A stretch of 64,000 bases of DNA, taken from Hohaiivirga sp031546825 (lineage in GTDB: Bacteria > Pseudomonadota > Alphaproteobacteria > Rhizobiales > Beijerinckiaceae). The notes below the pieces were generated by a model. It ran no database searches, had not been told where the DNA came from, and saw only the letters and a program-made list of their open reading frames with translations. Numbering within the stretch: the stretch's first letter is position 1; the number at the start of each line of letters is the position of its first letter. Where the stretch lies: assembly GCA_031546825.1 (NCBI GenBank), contig JAVBJU010000024.1:16049-80048 (forward strand), read 5' to 3'. Shown here piece by piece: positions 34,152-42,685 of the stretch. The translations under genes and the position numbers were made by a program.

Positions 34152-34937
34152 ATGCACCATTATCCGCGAAAAATGCCCTATCGCCAGCGGTGTCGCAATG
34201 CGGACCGGGCATGGTGGGTCGCGAGCTTTGCGTTGATCGCGACACTGTCCCTCGTGTTGCTGCTGCGTTACCACTTTCTGGATTTTGGCAGCGCTTATCC
34301 CGCCTTCATTGCCATCCTGCTTGTGGCCGCCACCGCAATTCTATTTGCTCTGGCAGCTTTCGTGCGGATATGGCGCGAGGATGATCGGGGCGTTGGCACG
34401 GCGCTGCTTGGCTTCTTTTGCGCGCTGATGATTCTCCTCGCCCCTTTATCCGTGCGGGGCTATTTGCTGCTGTGGCCGGGGTCGAATGATATCAGCAGTA
34501 ATTACCGGATGCTGCCGCCGTTCTCGCGCACAGGCGCGGCGTTTGCGGCGCGGGGAAACACCATTCCCGAAACACCTTCCATGGCTGCCTTGACGCGTCA
34601 GGCTGCGGCCAATCCCGATATCACGTCGCTTGCCGTTGACGGGGAGCCCGAGCAACTCTTGCAGCAGGTTCAGGAAATCGCCCGCGACAATGGTTGGTCG
34701 GTGATTGCCGTGGTTGCTCCGGGGAGGCGATCGGGTGACGGGCATGTGGATATGGTGTTGCACACGCCCGTGTTACGGCTTCCGGTTGATATGACCGTGC
34801 GCATCCGGCCGATGGCGGGTGGCGCACGGGTGGATATCCGCTGCGTCTCCCGCTACCGCGATTTTGATTTCGCCAACAATGCCGATGTGGTGCGCGGCTT
34901 GCTGGCGGAATTGTTGCAGGGGCTTCCATTGGGGTGA
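34152..34937 (+). CDS. DUF1499 domain membrane protein
   Basis: About 261 residues from ATG 34152 (start uncertain; upstream frames to 34113 are open). Three hydrophobic segments lie in the first 110 residues (AWWVASFALIATLSLVLLL, FIAILLVAATAILFALAAF, GFFCALMILLAPL). The C-terminal half matches DUF1499, including the closing pattern SRYRDFDFANNADVVR. The family has no known activity. The protein is inner-membrane with a soluble C-terminal domain. It is convergent with the copper chaperone gene. Confidence 0.8.
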   Translation: MHHYPRKMPYRQRCRNADRAWWVASFALIATLSLVLLLRYHFLDFGSAYPAFIAILLVAATAILFALAAFVRIWREDDRGVGTALLGFFCALMILLAPLSVRGYLLLWPGSNDISSNYRMLPPFSRTGAAFAARGNTIPETPSMAALTRQAAANPDITSLAVDGEPEQLLQQVQEIARDNGWSVIAVVAPGRRSGDGHVDMVLHTPVLRLPVDMTVRIRPMAGGARVDIRCVSRYRDFDFANNADVVRGLLAELLQGLPLG

Positions 34938-34949
34938 AAAGCTACGGCC

Positions 34950-35474
34950 TCAATGCCCGGAATGCATCGGCACTTGAGCGCCCATCGCCTCAACTTTGAA
35001 CTCCACCGGCACCTTTCCGGCTTTCTCAAAAATGAACGTGCCGGTGAATGTGTCCCCGGCCTTCAGCGGCTGGTTCGGTGCCATGAACATGATGTGGTAC
35101 GTGCCGGGCTTGAGAGCCACTTCGCTGTTAGCGGGGATGGACAAACCGTTTTCCAGCATCCGCATGTGCATGACATTAGCTTTGACCGTCATTTCATGGA
35201 TTTCCACGGTAGTGGCAATGTCGCTGGAAACGGCGACGAGGCGGTCTGGTTCAGTTCCCTCATTCTTGATCGTCACATATCCGCCTGCCACTTTGGCACC
35301 CGGCGGCGTGGCGCGAGACCAGGGATGGAGCACTGTGAGTTGGCCGCTTTTGTAGTCATGGGCATTCGCGAGATGAGGCAGCGCGATCATCGCCAGTACA
35401 GCCGAGAACGCAAAATGCAGGGATGCGTGAACCAAACGATCAAATAAAGCCAATATCAAAACTCCCGTGAACAC
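34950..35474 (-). CDS. PCu(A)C periplasmic copper chaperone
   Basis: A 174-residue protein with an exported N-terminus (hydrophobic FAFSAVLAMIALPHLANA). The Cu(I)-binding pattern H-M-x-n-M-x-n-H-x-M is visible: HEMTVKANVMHMRM and, later, GTYHIMFM. These chaperones deliver copper to the CuA or CuB site of cytochrome oxidase. The start is a GTG at 35474; TTG codons closer to the signal peptide are alternatives, so the N-terminal 15-20 residues are uncertain. Confidence 0.85.
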   Translation of the reverse strand: MFTGVLILALFDRLVHASLHFAFSAVLAMIALPHLANAHDYKSGQLTVLHPWSRATPPGAKVAGGYVTIKNEGTEPDRLVAVSSDIATTVEIHEMTVKANVMHMRMLENGLSIPANSEVALKPGTYHIMFMAPNQPLKAGDTFTGTFIFEKAGKVPVEFKVEAMGAQVPMHSGH

Positions 35475-35528
35475 AATGCCATACCAGACTGAATATCCAT
35501 TGCGGAATAGCGCATTCGTCGCAGAGCG

Positions 35529-36440
35529 TCAGATAATCTGGAACACACTTTCGTTATCATCGAGCCCCTCGCGGCCAACCAATCCACGCTCATGCATGTC
35601 TTCGAGATGCGCCATGACCGAGCGGGCGGCAGCGGGAATGAGGGCGGGATTCAGTTCTGGATACAGCGCGGCCACAAGCGCGGTAACGGGGCTTGCGCCC
35701 TTGCGCAGGTGGCGCAGGATGGCGGCCTCACGGGCGCGGCGGTGCAGCAGGAGAGCGCGGACAAAGTTGCGCGGCTCCCGCACCGGTCCGCCATGGCCAG
35801 GCCAATAGAGTTCCTCCGAACGCTTCAGGAGCTTTTCGAGAGACGCCATATAGGCGCTCATTGACCCTTCCGGCGGTGACACCACGGTGGTGGACCACGC
35901 CATCACATGGTCTCCCGAAAACAGGGCGTTCTCCTCGTTGAGGCGAAAGGCGAGGTGGTTGGCAATGTGGCCGGGCGTGGCCACAGCTTCAAGCAGCCAG
36001 CCTGGACCGGTGACGGTGTCACCCTCTGCAAGCACACGGTCTGGCCGATAGTTCGCATCGCAATGGGTGGTGAGCGGGTCCGTCTCACCGTCGCGCAAGG
36101 GCCGCGCCAGCGGCTCAGGATGGCAGCCGACGAGTAGTGCGCCGGTCTTTTCGCGGATGAACGCCGCTGCCGGGGAATGGTCGCGGTGGGTATGGGTGAT
36201 AACGATATGGCTCACCTTCTCACTTGCCACCGCGCGAAGCAGCGCTTCGGCATGTTGCTGGATCATGGGGCCGGGGTCGAGGATCGCAACTGTGCCATGG
36301 CCAATGATGTAGCTACAGGTGCCGGTGAAGGTGAAGGGCCCGGGGTTGGGTGCAATGATCCGGCGAACAAGTGGCGAGACCTGTTCACTCATTCCGGACG
36401 GCGCAGGGGCATCGCGATTGAATTGCGGATCTTTGGGCAT
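35529..36440 (-). CDS. MBL-fold metallo-hydrolase
   Basis: A 303-residue metallo-beta-lactamase-fold enzyme with the zinc motif THTHRDHSPAA (about residues 80-90) and later ligands in ATPGHIANHLAF and GDHVMAW. A C-terminal winged-helix-like part (LRHLRKGASPVTALVAALY, SVMAHLEDMHERGLV) resembles the LACTB2/ribonuclease group, which cleaves RNA. A hydrolase of small thioesters is the alternative. It stands apart from its neighbours by 54-60 bases. Confidence 0.87.
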   Translation of the reverse strand: MPKDPQFNRDAPAPSGMSEQVSPLVRRIIAPNPGPFTFTGTCSYIIGHGTVAILDPGPMIQQHAEALLRAVASEKVSHIVITHTHRDHSPAAAFIREKTGALLVGCHPEPLARPLRDGETDPLTTHCDANYRPDRVLAEGDTVTGPGWLLEAVATPGHIANHLAFRLNEENALFSGDHVMAWSTTVVSPPEGSMSAYMASLEKLLKRSEELYWPGHGGPVREPRNFVRALLLHRRAREAAILRHLRKGASPVTALVAALYPELNPALIPAAARSVMAHLEDMHERGLVGREGLDDNESVFQII

Positions 36441-36502
36441 GGCTGGTAGTGCCTTGGGTTTATTTTCGCCTGGGGCGAGGCAAGATGATGTACCAGTTTA
36501 CC

Positions 36503-37174
36503 TCACTCTTCGCCGATAATCCCGTCTTGCCGCAGTTGTTCTTCCGTCCGCCCGCGTCGGGAGTGGGTGGGTAATGTCCAACTGAATTGCAATGCACCAC
36601 CCCGAATAATGAAGGCGACACCGGCGGCAACCACTGCGGAGACGATCTGAGGCGTCAATCCCACTGCGTGCATGATGGTGTACACAACTGCGCCGGCGAG
36701 TGCCGCTGTCACATAGACTTCCTTGCGCATCAGCACCGAAGGTTCGCCCGCCACCACATCGCGCAAAATCCCGCCGAAGGTGGCGGTAAGCACGCCGGTC
36801 ACCACGGCAACAATCGGGCCGTACCCGAGCGTGAGGCTTTTGTCCGCGCCCATCACGCAATAGGCGGCAAGGCCGATGGCATCGAGCCACAGCAGCAAAC
36901 GATAGCGTGATTCGAACAGATGGGCGGTGAAATAGACACTGACAGCCGCCGCCGCACAGGCGAGCAGATAGCCGGGGTCTTTCACCCAGATGACCGGCAT
37001 GGAACCGAGCACCAAATCGCGCAGCGTACCGCCGCCTATACCGGTGATGCTGGCAAGAAACAGAAATGCCACAAGGTCAAGTTGGCGGCGCGAGGCGACC
37101 AGTGCGCCGGTGGCCGCAAAAACGAATACACCGGCGTAGTTGAACCATTGCTCCAGTGATATCGCGTGCATCAT
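36503..37174 (-). CDS. trimeric intracellular cation (TRIC) channel family protein
   Basis: A 223-residue integral membrane protein with seven hydrophobic segments and the two TRIC signature loops: GIGGGTLRDLVLGSMPVIW (about residues 41-59) and FGGILRDVVAGEPSVLMRKE (about 130-150). Bacterial TRIC (formerly UPF0126/YicG) forms potassium-permeable trimers. The internal repeat is visible as the twice-used GG-x-L-R-D-V/L-V pattern. Two Met codons at the start make the exact residue uncertain by one. Confidence 0.88.
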   Translation of the reverse strand: MMHAISLEQWFNYAGVFVFAATGALVASRRQLDLVAFLFLASITGIGGGTLRDLVLGSMPVIWVKDPGYLLACAAAAVSVYFTAHLFESRYRLLLWLDAIGLAAYCVMGADKSLTLGYGPIVAVVTGVLTATFGGILRDVVAGEPSVLMRKEVYVTAALAGAVVYTIMHAVGLTPQIVSAVVAAGVAFIIRGGALQFSWTLPTHSRRGRTEEQLRQDGIIGEE

Positions 37175-37289
37175 GTTCCATAAGCCTTGCCAGTTTGAAG
37201 GTGCGGTGCGCCTTCAAGGGTTCGTCAGCTAAGGGGATTGACGGCTTAAAGCAAGAGCACTCTGTTTTTCATGGGGCAGAGTCCGGCCG

Positions 37290-37487
37290 TTACTTGGGCG
37301 CAACCTGCTCTTGGCTATATCCCGGCGGAACAAGCAGCGGATTGGAGCTCGCATTGGTCGAGCCTCCCACCGGGATGGTCGGGCGCAGTGTGTTGACCGG
37401 ATCTTTGCGGCTGAGCTTTTCCCCGATCTGGGAGCAGCCGGCGAGTCCAACGGCCAAGGCCGCAACCAGGTAAAGTGTCCGACGCAT
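37290..37487 (-). CDS. small predicted lipoprotein
   Basis: From ATG 37487 the product has 65 residues, with a lipobox (VGLAGC) at residues 14-19, so a diacylglyceryl-cysteine anchor is expected. The mature part is short (47 residues), with no recognisable domain. It ends GYSQEQVAPK. AGGA lies just before the ATG. An upstream frame to 37607 has no family support. Function unknown. Confidence 0.65.
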   Translation of the reverse strand: MRRTLYLVAALAVGLAGCSQIGEKLSRKDPVNTLRPTIPVGGSTNASSNPLLVPPGYSQEQVAPK

Positions 37488-37590
37488 GGGTAATCTTTCC
37501 TCTATCATCTTAAGAGAGATGAATCTGAAAGCATGATTTGTCAACCTCACACCCAAATCCAGTGGTGCCATCCGACACAGACCATATTTT

Positions 37591-39123
37591 CTAGCGTCGG
37601 AACACAATGCCGCGGCTGCGGTTGAGCGAGAGCGTCACCTTATCACCCTCAAAAACCAGGCTTGCCTGTTTGGCCCATGGTCCGTCTTGTCCATCCATGA
37701 TGACGCGCGTGCCATCAAGCGGACGCAGACGATAGCTCAGGCGGGCCGGGCCGGTGCCCATCGCAAGGGTAGGCCCATCCGGCCCGTTGAGCGCGATATC
37801 GAAGGCGGCATGTTCCTCCCCATTGACCCAGTGCCCGGCAATGCCCTTGGGCAATTCCGTGGTTGTGACCGGCAGGAAGCGGTGTGTGGCATGGCCGATT
37901 TCGCCCTCCACCGCCTCACCCGTCCAGCGCAGCCGCATGGGAAAATGGGCGGATTGGGAGACAGACCAGCCGTCTTTACCTTCATAAAGTGTCTCGCCTG
38001 TGCCGAGGAATGTGGCCACGCTGCCCTCAATCTGAAGCCAGAACGGGCCTTCCTCCGTGGCGTACAACCCGTTCGGGATCGTCTGCGTCACCGTCGGAAG
38101 CTTCAGGTTGCACAGGGCCGCCATCATGCGCTGGGCCAGACCGAAGGTTGCAGTGTCTTCGCGGTTTGAGACGATGACGATGCCGGCCTTTTGTTCGGGC
38201 GCGAGCAGGAAATAGCACTTATAGCCTGCGTGCGATCCGCCATGCCCAACGAAGCGCCGTCCGTCGAAAGAACTCCAGGCCATGCCGAGGCCATAGGCGG
38301 TGGGGCGTCCATCGGTGAGAGTGCGCTCTGCGGAAAGCGTTTCCAGCACATTGCTGCCGGGTCCGTCATTGGCGAGCACCGTTTGTAACCAGCGGGCGAG
38401 GCTGCGGCCCGAGCCGGTCAGGCTGCCAGATGCAGAGAGGTGCAAACCGGCAACACCGACTTTCCAAGCGCCGTCCTTTTGCCAATAGCCGGGCACTAAT
38501 CCCTGCACCGGGTCATACCAGGTTTCGGGGGCCTGTAATTCGACGCCGAGTGGCTCGGCAATTTCAGTGCCGATCCATTCATTGAAGTCGAGCCCTTTGA
38601 GGCGCAGCGCCGCTTCGACCAACCGGTATCCAGTATTGGAATAGGCGATCTCGGTGCCTGCTTCGAAATTGAGTGTACCGTTTCGATAGAGGAATTCGAG
38701 AAGTTCAGGGGCTTCCGTCGCCATGTGGACGGGGAGGCCGAGCAGGGAGAGGCTTTCGCGCAGGTCCGGCAGGCCGCCGGTCATATCAAGGGCACGGCCA
38801 ACCGTGACATCGGCCATCGGCTTCTTGAGGTTGGGCAGATGCTTGCCGAGCGGGTCATTGAGGTCGATGAGCGCCGGGTGGCGAATTACCATCGTTGCCA
38901 GAAAGTGCTTGGTGAGGGAGGCGTAGCGCACGACGCTGTCGGGCGAGAATGGCATCTCGGTGGCGAGGCTTTCCAGTCCGCCGCAGGCTTCAACTTTAAT
39001 GTCGTTGGTGTCGAGTGCCAGAATCGCACCGCCGGGGCCATGGATGTTCTTCCATGGCGCAACGATTTCCTCTGCAACTGCGGCGGCATCCGCCCAGCGT
39101 AGCGCTTCCGTTCCCGACAACAT
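37591..39123 (-). CDS. serine hydrolase, D-aminopeptidase-like (class C beta-lactamase fold)
   Basis: A 510-residue protein. The N-terminal 340 residues are a penicillin-recognising serine hydrolase: SxxK in YASLTKHFL (about residues 68-76), Y-x-N in AYSNTGYRL, and HxG in GHGGSHAG. The C-terminal 170 residues are beta-rich, as in the D-aminopeptidase (DAP) of Ochrobactrum, a close overall match in length and order. It is the last gene of a peptide-transporter operon, which supports cleavage of D-amino-acid peptides. It has no signal peptide, so it acts in the cytoplasm. A DD-peptidase-like esterase is the alternative. Confidence 0.78.
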   Translation of the reverse strand: MLSGTEALRWADAAAVAEEIVAPWKNIHGPGGAILALDTNDIKVEACGGLESLATEMPFSPDSVVRYASLTKHFLATMVIRHPALIDLNDPLGKHLPNLKKPMADVTVGRALDMTGGLPDLRESLSLLGLPVHMATEAPELLEFLYRNGTLNFEAGTEIAYSNTGYRLVEAALRLKGLDFNEWIGTEIAEPLGVELQAPETWYDPVQGLVPGYWQKDGAWKVGVAGLHLSASGSLTGSGRSLARWLQTVLANDGPGSNVLETLSAERTLTDGRPTAYGLGMAWSSFDGRRFVGHGGSHAGYKCYFLLAPEQKAGIVIVSNREDTATFGLAQRMMAALCNLKLPTVTQTIPNGLYATEEGPFWLQIEGSVATFLGTGETLYEGKDGWSVSQSAHFPMRLRWTGEAVEGEIGHATHRFLPVTTTELPKGIAGHWVNGEEHAAFDIALNGPDGPTLAMGTGPARLSYRLRPLDGTRVIMDGQDGPWAKQASLVFEGDKVTLSLNRSRGIVFRR

Positions 39124-39154
39124 TCGGCTTCTCCTTGCGATGATTATTCGCGCT

Positions 39155-39907
39155 TTATGCTTCTTCGAGTTCGACGCTCAGCGCCCGCAACTCCGCCGTA
39201 TGCGGATGACTCGTTCGCCCTTGCCGCAGATCTTCCGACGATAGTTGCTCCACCATTTCACCGCCGAGCATGACGCCAAGCCGCGAACACAGATGCGCCA
39301 CCACGGCGAGGTTGTGACTGACGAGGATATAGGTCAGCCCGAGCCGCTGGCGCAGGTCGGCGAGTAGATTCAGAATTTCCGCCTGTACCGAAACATCAAG
39401 GGCGCTGGTCGGCTCATCGAGCAGCAGAATTTTCGGCTCGGCAATGAGCGCGCGCGCAATGGCGACGCGCTGGCGCTGACCGCCAGACAGTTGATGTGGA
39501 TAGCGAAACCGTGCCGAGGTCGGCAGAGCAACCTCGTTGAGCGCGCGCTCAATGCGATGCTCGATATCGTCGATACCGTGCACCATAAGCGGCTCGCTCA
39601 AGATCCGGTCGATGGTCTGGCGCGGATGCAGCGAACCGAACGGGTCCTGGAACACCATCTGCACGCGACGGAAAAAGTCCTTGCTGCGCTTGGGCGCGAC
39701 ATCCTCGCCGTCGAAACTGATGCGCCCTTGCCATTCGCGGTTGAGGCCGGACATGGCACGCAAAATGGTGGATTTTCCCGAGCCGCTTTCGCCGACAATG
39801 CCGAAGCAATCACCGCTCGGCACCGAAAACGAAACACCCTTGACGACTTCAGTCTGGCCGAAACGGACCCGTAGCCCGTCAACGGCGATCATTGGGGATG
39901 CGCTCAT
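39155..39907 (-). CDS. peptide ABC transporter ATP-binding protein (DppF type)
   Basis: A 250-residue ABC ATPase: Walker A in GESGSGKSTILRA (about residues 35-47), Q loop MVFQDPFGSLHP, signature LSGGQRQRVAIARAL (about 139-153), Walker B KILLLDEPTSALD. The QDPFGSL and ALIAEPKIL elements are typical of the oligo/dipeptide importer class. It overlaps the preceding ATPase gene by 4 bases and is followed after about 30 bases by the D-aminopeptidase-like gene. Confidence 0.92.
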   Translation of the reverse strand: MSASPMIAVDGLRVRFGQTEVVKGVSFSVPSGDCFGIVGESGSGKSTILRAMSGLNREWQGRISFDGEDVAPKRSKDFFRRVQMVFQDPFGSLHPRQTIDRILSEPLMVHGIDDIEHRIERALNEVALPTSARFRYPHQLSGGQRQRVAIARALIAEPKILLLDEPTSALDVSVQAEILNLLADLRQRLGLTYILVSHNLAVVAHLCSRLGVMLGGEMVEQLSSEDLRQGRTSHPHTAELRALSVELEEA

Positions 39908-40749
39908 GCCTTTGCCCTCCTGTCATCCTTCCATTGCGGGTCGCGCTGCAACACCGGCAGGAGATTGCGCGGTTGCGACAGCGATGGCATGCAGTTCAAA
40001 AGGCCCTTGGTGTAGGGATGCGCGGCGTTTTTGAGGTCAGAGGCGGCGAGTGTTTCCATCACCTGGCCGGAATACATCACCATGACGCGGTCGCAGAAAT
40101 GCGACACCAATGGCAGATCATGGCTGATGAGGATGAGCCCCATGCCGCGCTCGGAAACCAGCTTTTCCATCAGCCGCAGAATTTCCGCTTGCACCGTGGC
40201 GTCGAGGGCGCTGGTGGGTTCGTCGGCGATGAGGAGTTCGGGGTCGGGGGCAAGCATCATCGCAATCATGATACGCTGGCCCATGCCACCCGAAACCTCA
40301 TGGGGATAGAGCCCCGTCACCCGCTTGGGATCGCGGATCAGTACCTGATTGAGCAGATCGAGCGTTGCTTCCTCAGCTTCCTGGCGGGTGCCGCCTTTGT
40401 GGGCGTGCCATGTTTCGGCAATCTGTTTGCCCACCGTCATCACCGGGTTCAGCGAATATTTCGGGTCTTGCAAAATGAAGCCGCAACGTCTGCCGCGGAT
40501 ATCTCCCATCGCCTTGTCGCTGGCGGCAAGAATGTCGATGCCGTCGAAGGTCATGCGGTCGGCCTTGATGCGGGTGCTATCGGGCAGAAGCCGCATCAGG
40601 GCCCGTGCCGTGACCGATTTCCCCGAGCCGCTTTCACCGACAATGCCGAGCTTTTCGGAGCCCAGCGTAAAGGAGACGCCGCGCACAGCTTCGAACATTT
40701 CGGTCCGGGTGGGAAAGGAAACGCTTAGGTTTTGAATATCGATGAGCAT
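39904..40749 (-). CDS. peptide ABC transporter ATP-binding protein (DppD type)
   Basis: A 281-residue ATPase from ATG 40749, which overlaps the permease stop by one base; the frame extends to 40899 but that part is inside the permease gene. Walker A GESGSGKSVTARALM, signature SGGMGQRIMIAMMLA, Walker B ELLIADEPTSALD. The C-terminal 60 residues carry the DppD/OppD extension (HPYTKGLLNCMPSL). It pairs with the DppF-type ATPase to drive import. Confidence 0.92.
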   Translation of the reverse strand: MLIDIQNLSVSFPTRTEMFEAVRGVSFTLGSEKLGIVGESGSGKSVTARALMRLLPDSTRIKADRMTFDGIDILAASDKAMGDIRGRRCGFILQDPKYSLNPVMTVGKQIAETWHAHKGGTRQEAEEATLDLLNQVLIRDPKRVTGLYPHEVSGGMGQRIMIAMMLAPDPELLIADEPTSALDATVQAEILRLMEKLVSERGMGLILISHDLPLVSHFCDRVMVMYSGQVMETLAASDLKNAAHPYTKGLLNCMPSLSQPRNLLPVLQRDPQWKDDRRAKA

Positions 40750-41669
40750 CAGCTTTGCTTCGGATCGAGTACGTCGCGCAGGCCATCGCCGAGGAAGTTG
40801 AAGGCGAGCGACACGAGGAGGATGGCGGTGCAGGGAACGGCTGGGACCCACCAATGGGTATAGAGGTAATCCTTGCCGGTGCCTATCATCGCTCCCCATT
40901 CAGGCGAGGGCGGTTGCGCGCCCATGCCAAGGAAGCCCAGGCTTGCGGCGGTGATGATGATGCTGCTCATGTCGAGCGTCATGCGCACCACGAGGCTCGG
41001 CACGCACAGCGGCGCGATGTGGCGGAAAATGATGCGCCAGGGCGACGCGCCGGTTAGCTGGCAGGCGGCAATATAATCACTGTTGCGCACCGTGAGTGTT
41101 TCGGCTCGGGCTACACGCGCATAGGGCGGCCAGGCGGTGAGAGCGATGGCGAGAATGGCGCTCTCGACGCCGGGCTTGAGTGCCACCACGAAGGCCAGCG
41201 CCAGCACCAGACGCGGCACGGCAAGGAATATATCGGTGAGGCGCATCAGCACTTCATCAATGATGCCGCCGGTATAGCCAGCGATGCAGCCGACAAAGAG
41301 CCCCAATGGCGCAACCATCACCACCACCGTCACAACCATGCCGAGCGTGATGCGCGCGCCATAAAGGACACGCGAATAGATATCACGCCCCAACTCATCG
41401 GTGCCGAACCAATGGGCCCCGGAAGGCGGTGTCAGCTTGTTGGCGAGGTCTTGGGTATCGAGTGCGTGGGTGGCGAGCAGGGGGGCTGCGAGGGCCAAAA
41501 TCACGGTGAGCAAAATGATGGCAAGGCCGATCAGCGCCAACGGGTTGGCCTTGAGATCGAGCCAGCCGCGATAACGACGGCCCCAGGCCGCTTGCGCGCG
41601 TGATGCCGGAGTTTCATCGAGGAGCCAGGCGCGGGTGAAGGCGCGGTGTTCGGTCAGGGCACTCGTCAT
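40749..41669 (-). CDS. peptide ABC transporter permease (DppC type)
   Basis: A 306-residue permease of the DppC/OppC group with about six hydrophobic segments and the EAA loop at ACQLTGASPWRIIFRHIAPL (about residues 202-221), the docking site for the ATPase. The N-terminal cytoplasmic arm (RAWLLDETPASRAQA) and HWFGTDELGRDIYSRVLYGA are characteristic of this group. Its ATG overlaps the DppB-type permease stop by 4 bases. Confidence 0.92.
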   Translation of the reverse strand: MTSALTEHRAFTRAWLLDETPASRAQAAWGRRYRGWLDLKANPLALIGLAIILLTVILALAAPLLATHALDTQDLANKLTPPSGAHWFGTDELGRDIYSRVLYGARITLGMVVTVVVMVAPLGLFVGCIAGYTGGIIDEVLMRLTDIFLAVPRLVLALAFVVALKPGVESAILAIALTAWPPYARVARAETLTVRNSDYIAACQLTGASPWRIIFRHIAPLCVPSLVVRMTLDMSSIIITAASLGFLGMGAQPPSPEWGAMIGTGKDYLYTHWWVPAVPCTAILLVSLAFNFLGDGLRDVLDPKQS

Positions 41670-42685
41670 CGCACACGCGGGTCCAATTTACGGTAAAGAA
41701 GGTCGGCAATGAGATTGAGCGCGACGCAGACCGTGCCGATCAGGAGCGTTGCGCCGATCACCGGGTTCATGTCAGCATTTTTCAGGGCCGTGGTGAGATA
41801 TTGGCCGAGCCCCGGCCACGAATAAACCGTCTCGGTCACAACGGAGCCCGACAATAGCCCGGAATAGGTCAGTGCGAGCACCGTCACCAGTTGCACCGAG
41901 ACATTGGGGAAGGCGTGACGCCAGATCACCGTTTTAAAAGCGAGGCCCTTGGCCCGGGCGGTGATGACATATTCACCGCGCAGCGCTTCCAGCATGAAGG
42001 CGCGGGTCATGCGGGTGATATAAGCCATCGAGAAATAGGCCAGCACGCACACCGGCTGGATCATGTGCTGGACGGCATCCCAGAACGCGTCGTAGTCGCG
42101 GGCGAGCAAGCAGTCGATGGTCATGAAGCCCGTCACCGGGTCGATCATGTCCTGATAAATCACGCCCTGGCGACCGGGGCCGGGGGTCCAGCCAAGCTCC
42201 TTGTAGAAAACAAGAAGAGCGAGCAATGCCAACACGAAAACCGGGATCGAATGCCCGGCGAGGCAAATCACGCGCAGCGTCTGGTCAAGCCAACTGCCCT
42301 GGCGTACTGCCGCCCAGACACCGAGCGGAATACCGATGATCGCTGAGAGGATCAAGGCTGCCGTTGCCAGCTCAATGGTTGCCGGGAAGTAGCGACCAAT
42401 GTCGGCGGTGACGGGGTTTTTGGTCAGAATGGAAACGCCGAAATCACCGTGCAGCACCTGCCAGACATAGGTGAGGTATTGCAGCGGCAGGGGCTGGTCG
42501 AGCCCCATCTCGCGGCGGGTGCGCTCAACCACCTCAAAAGTGGCGTTGTCACCGACCGCCGCCAGAACGGGATCAATCGGCATCACCCTGCCGATGAAGA
42601 AGGTGATGACCGAAAGCCCGAACAACGTTAGCACGAAGCTGACGAGCACGCTCGCCAGCTTCCGAAGTTTCAGGGAATCACTCAC
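41666..42685 (-). CDS. peptide ABC transporter permease (DppB type)
   Basis: A 339-residue permease of the DppB/OppB group: first helix LVSFVLTLFGLSVITFFIG (about residues 12-30), periplasmic loop with MGLDQPLPLQYLTY, EAA loop ARAKGLAFKTVIWRHAFPN. Its start overlaps the stop of the substrate-binding gene by 4 bases, so the whole operon is translationally coupled. Confidence 0.92.
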   Translation of the reverse strand: MSDSLKLRKLASVLVSFVLTLFGLSVITFFIGRVMPIDPVLAAVGDNATFEVVERTRREMGLDQPLPLQYLTYVWQVLHGDFGVSILTKNPVTADIGRYFPATIELATAALILSAIIGIPLGVWAAVRQGSWLDQTLRVICLAGHSIPVFVLALLALLVFYKELGWTPGPGRQGVIYQDMIDPVTGFMTIDCLLARDYDAFWDAVQHMIQPVCVLAYFSMAYITRMTRAFMLEALRGEYVITARAKGLAFKTVIWRHAFPNVSVQLVTVLALTYSGLLSGSVVTETVYSWPGLGQYLTTALKNADMNPVIGATLLIGTVCVALNLIADLLYRKLDPRVR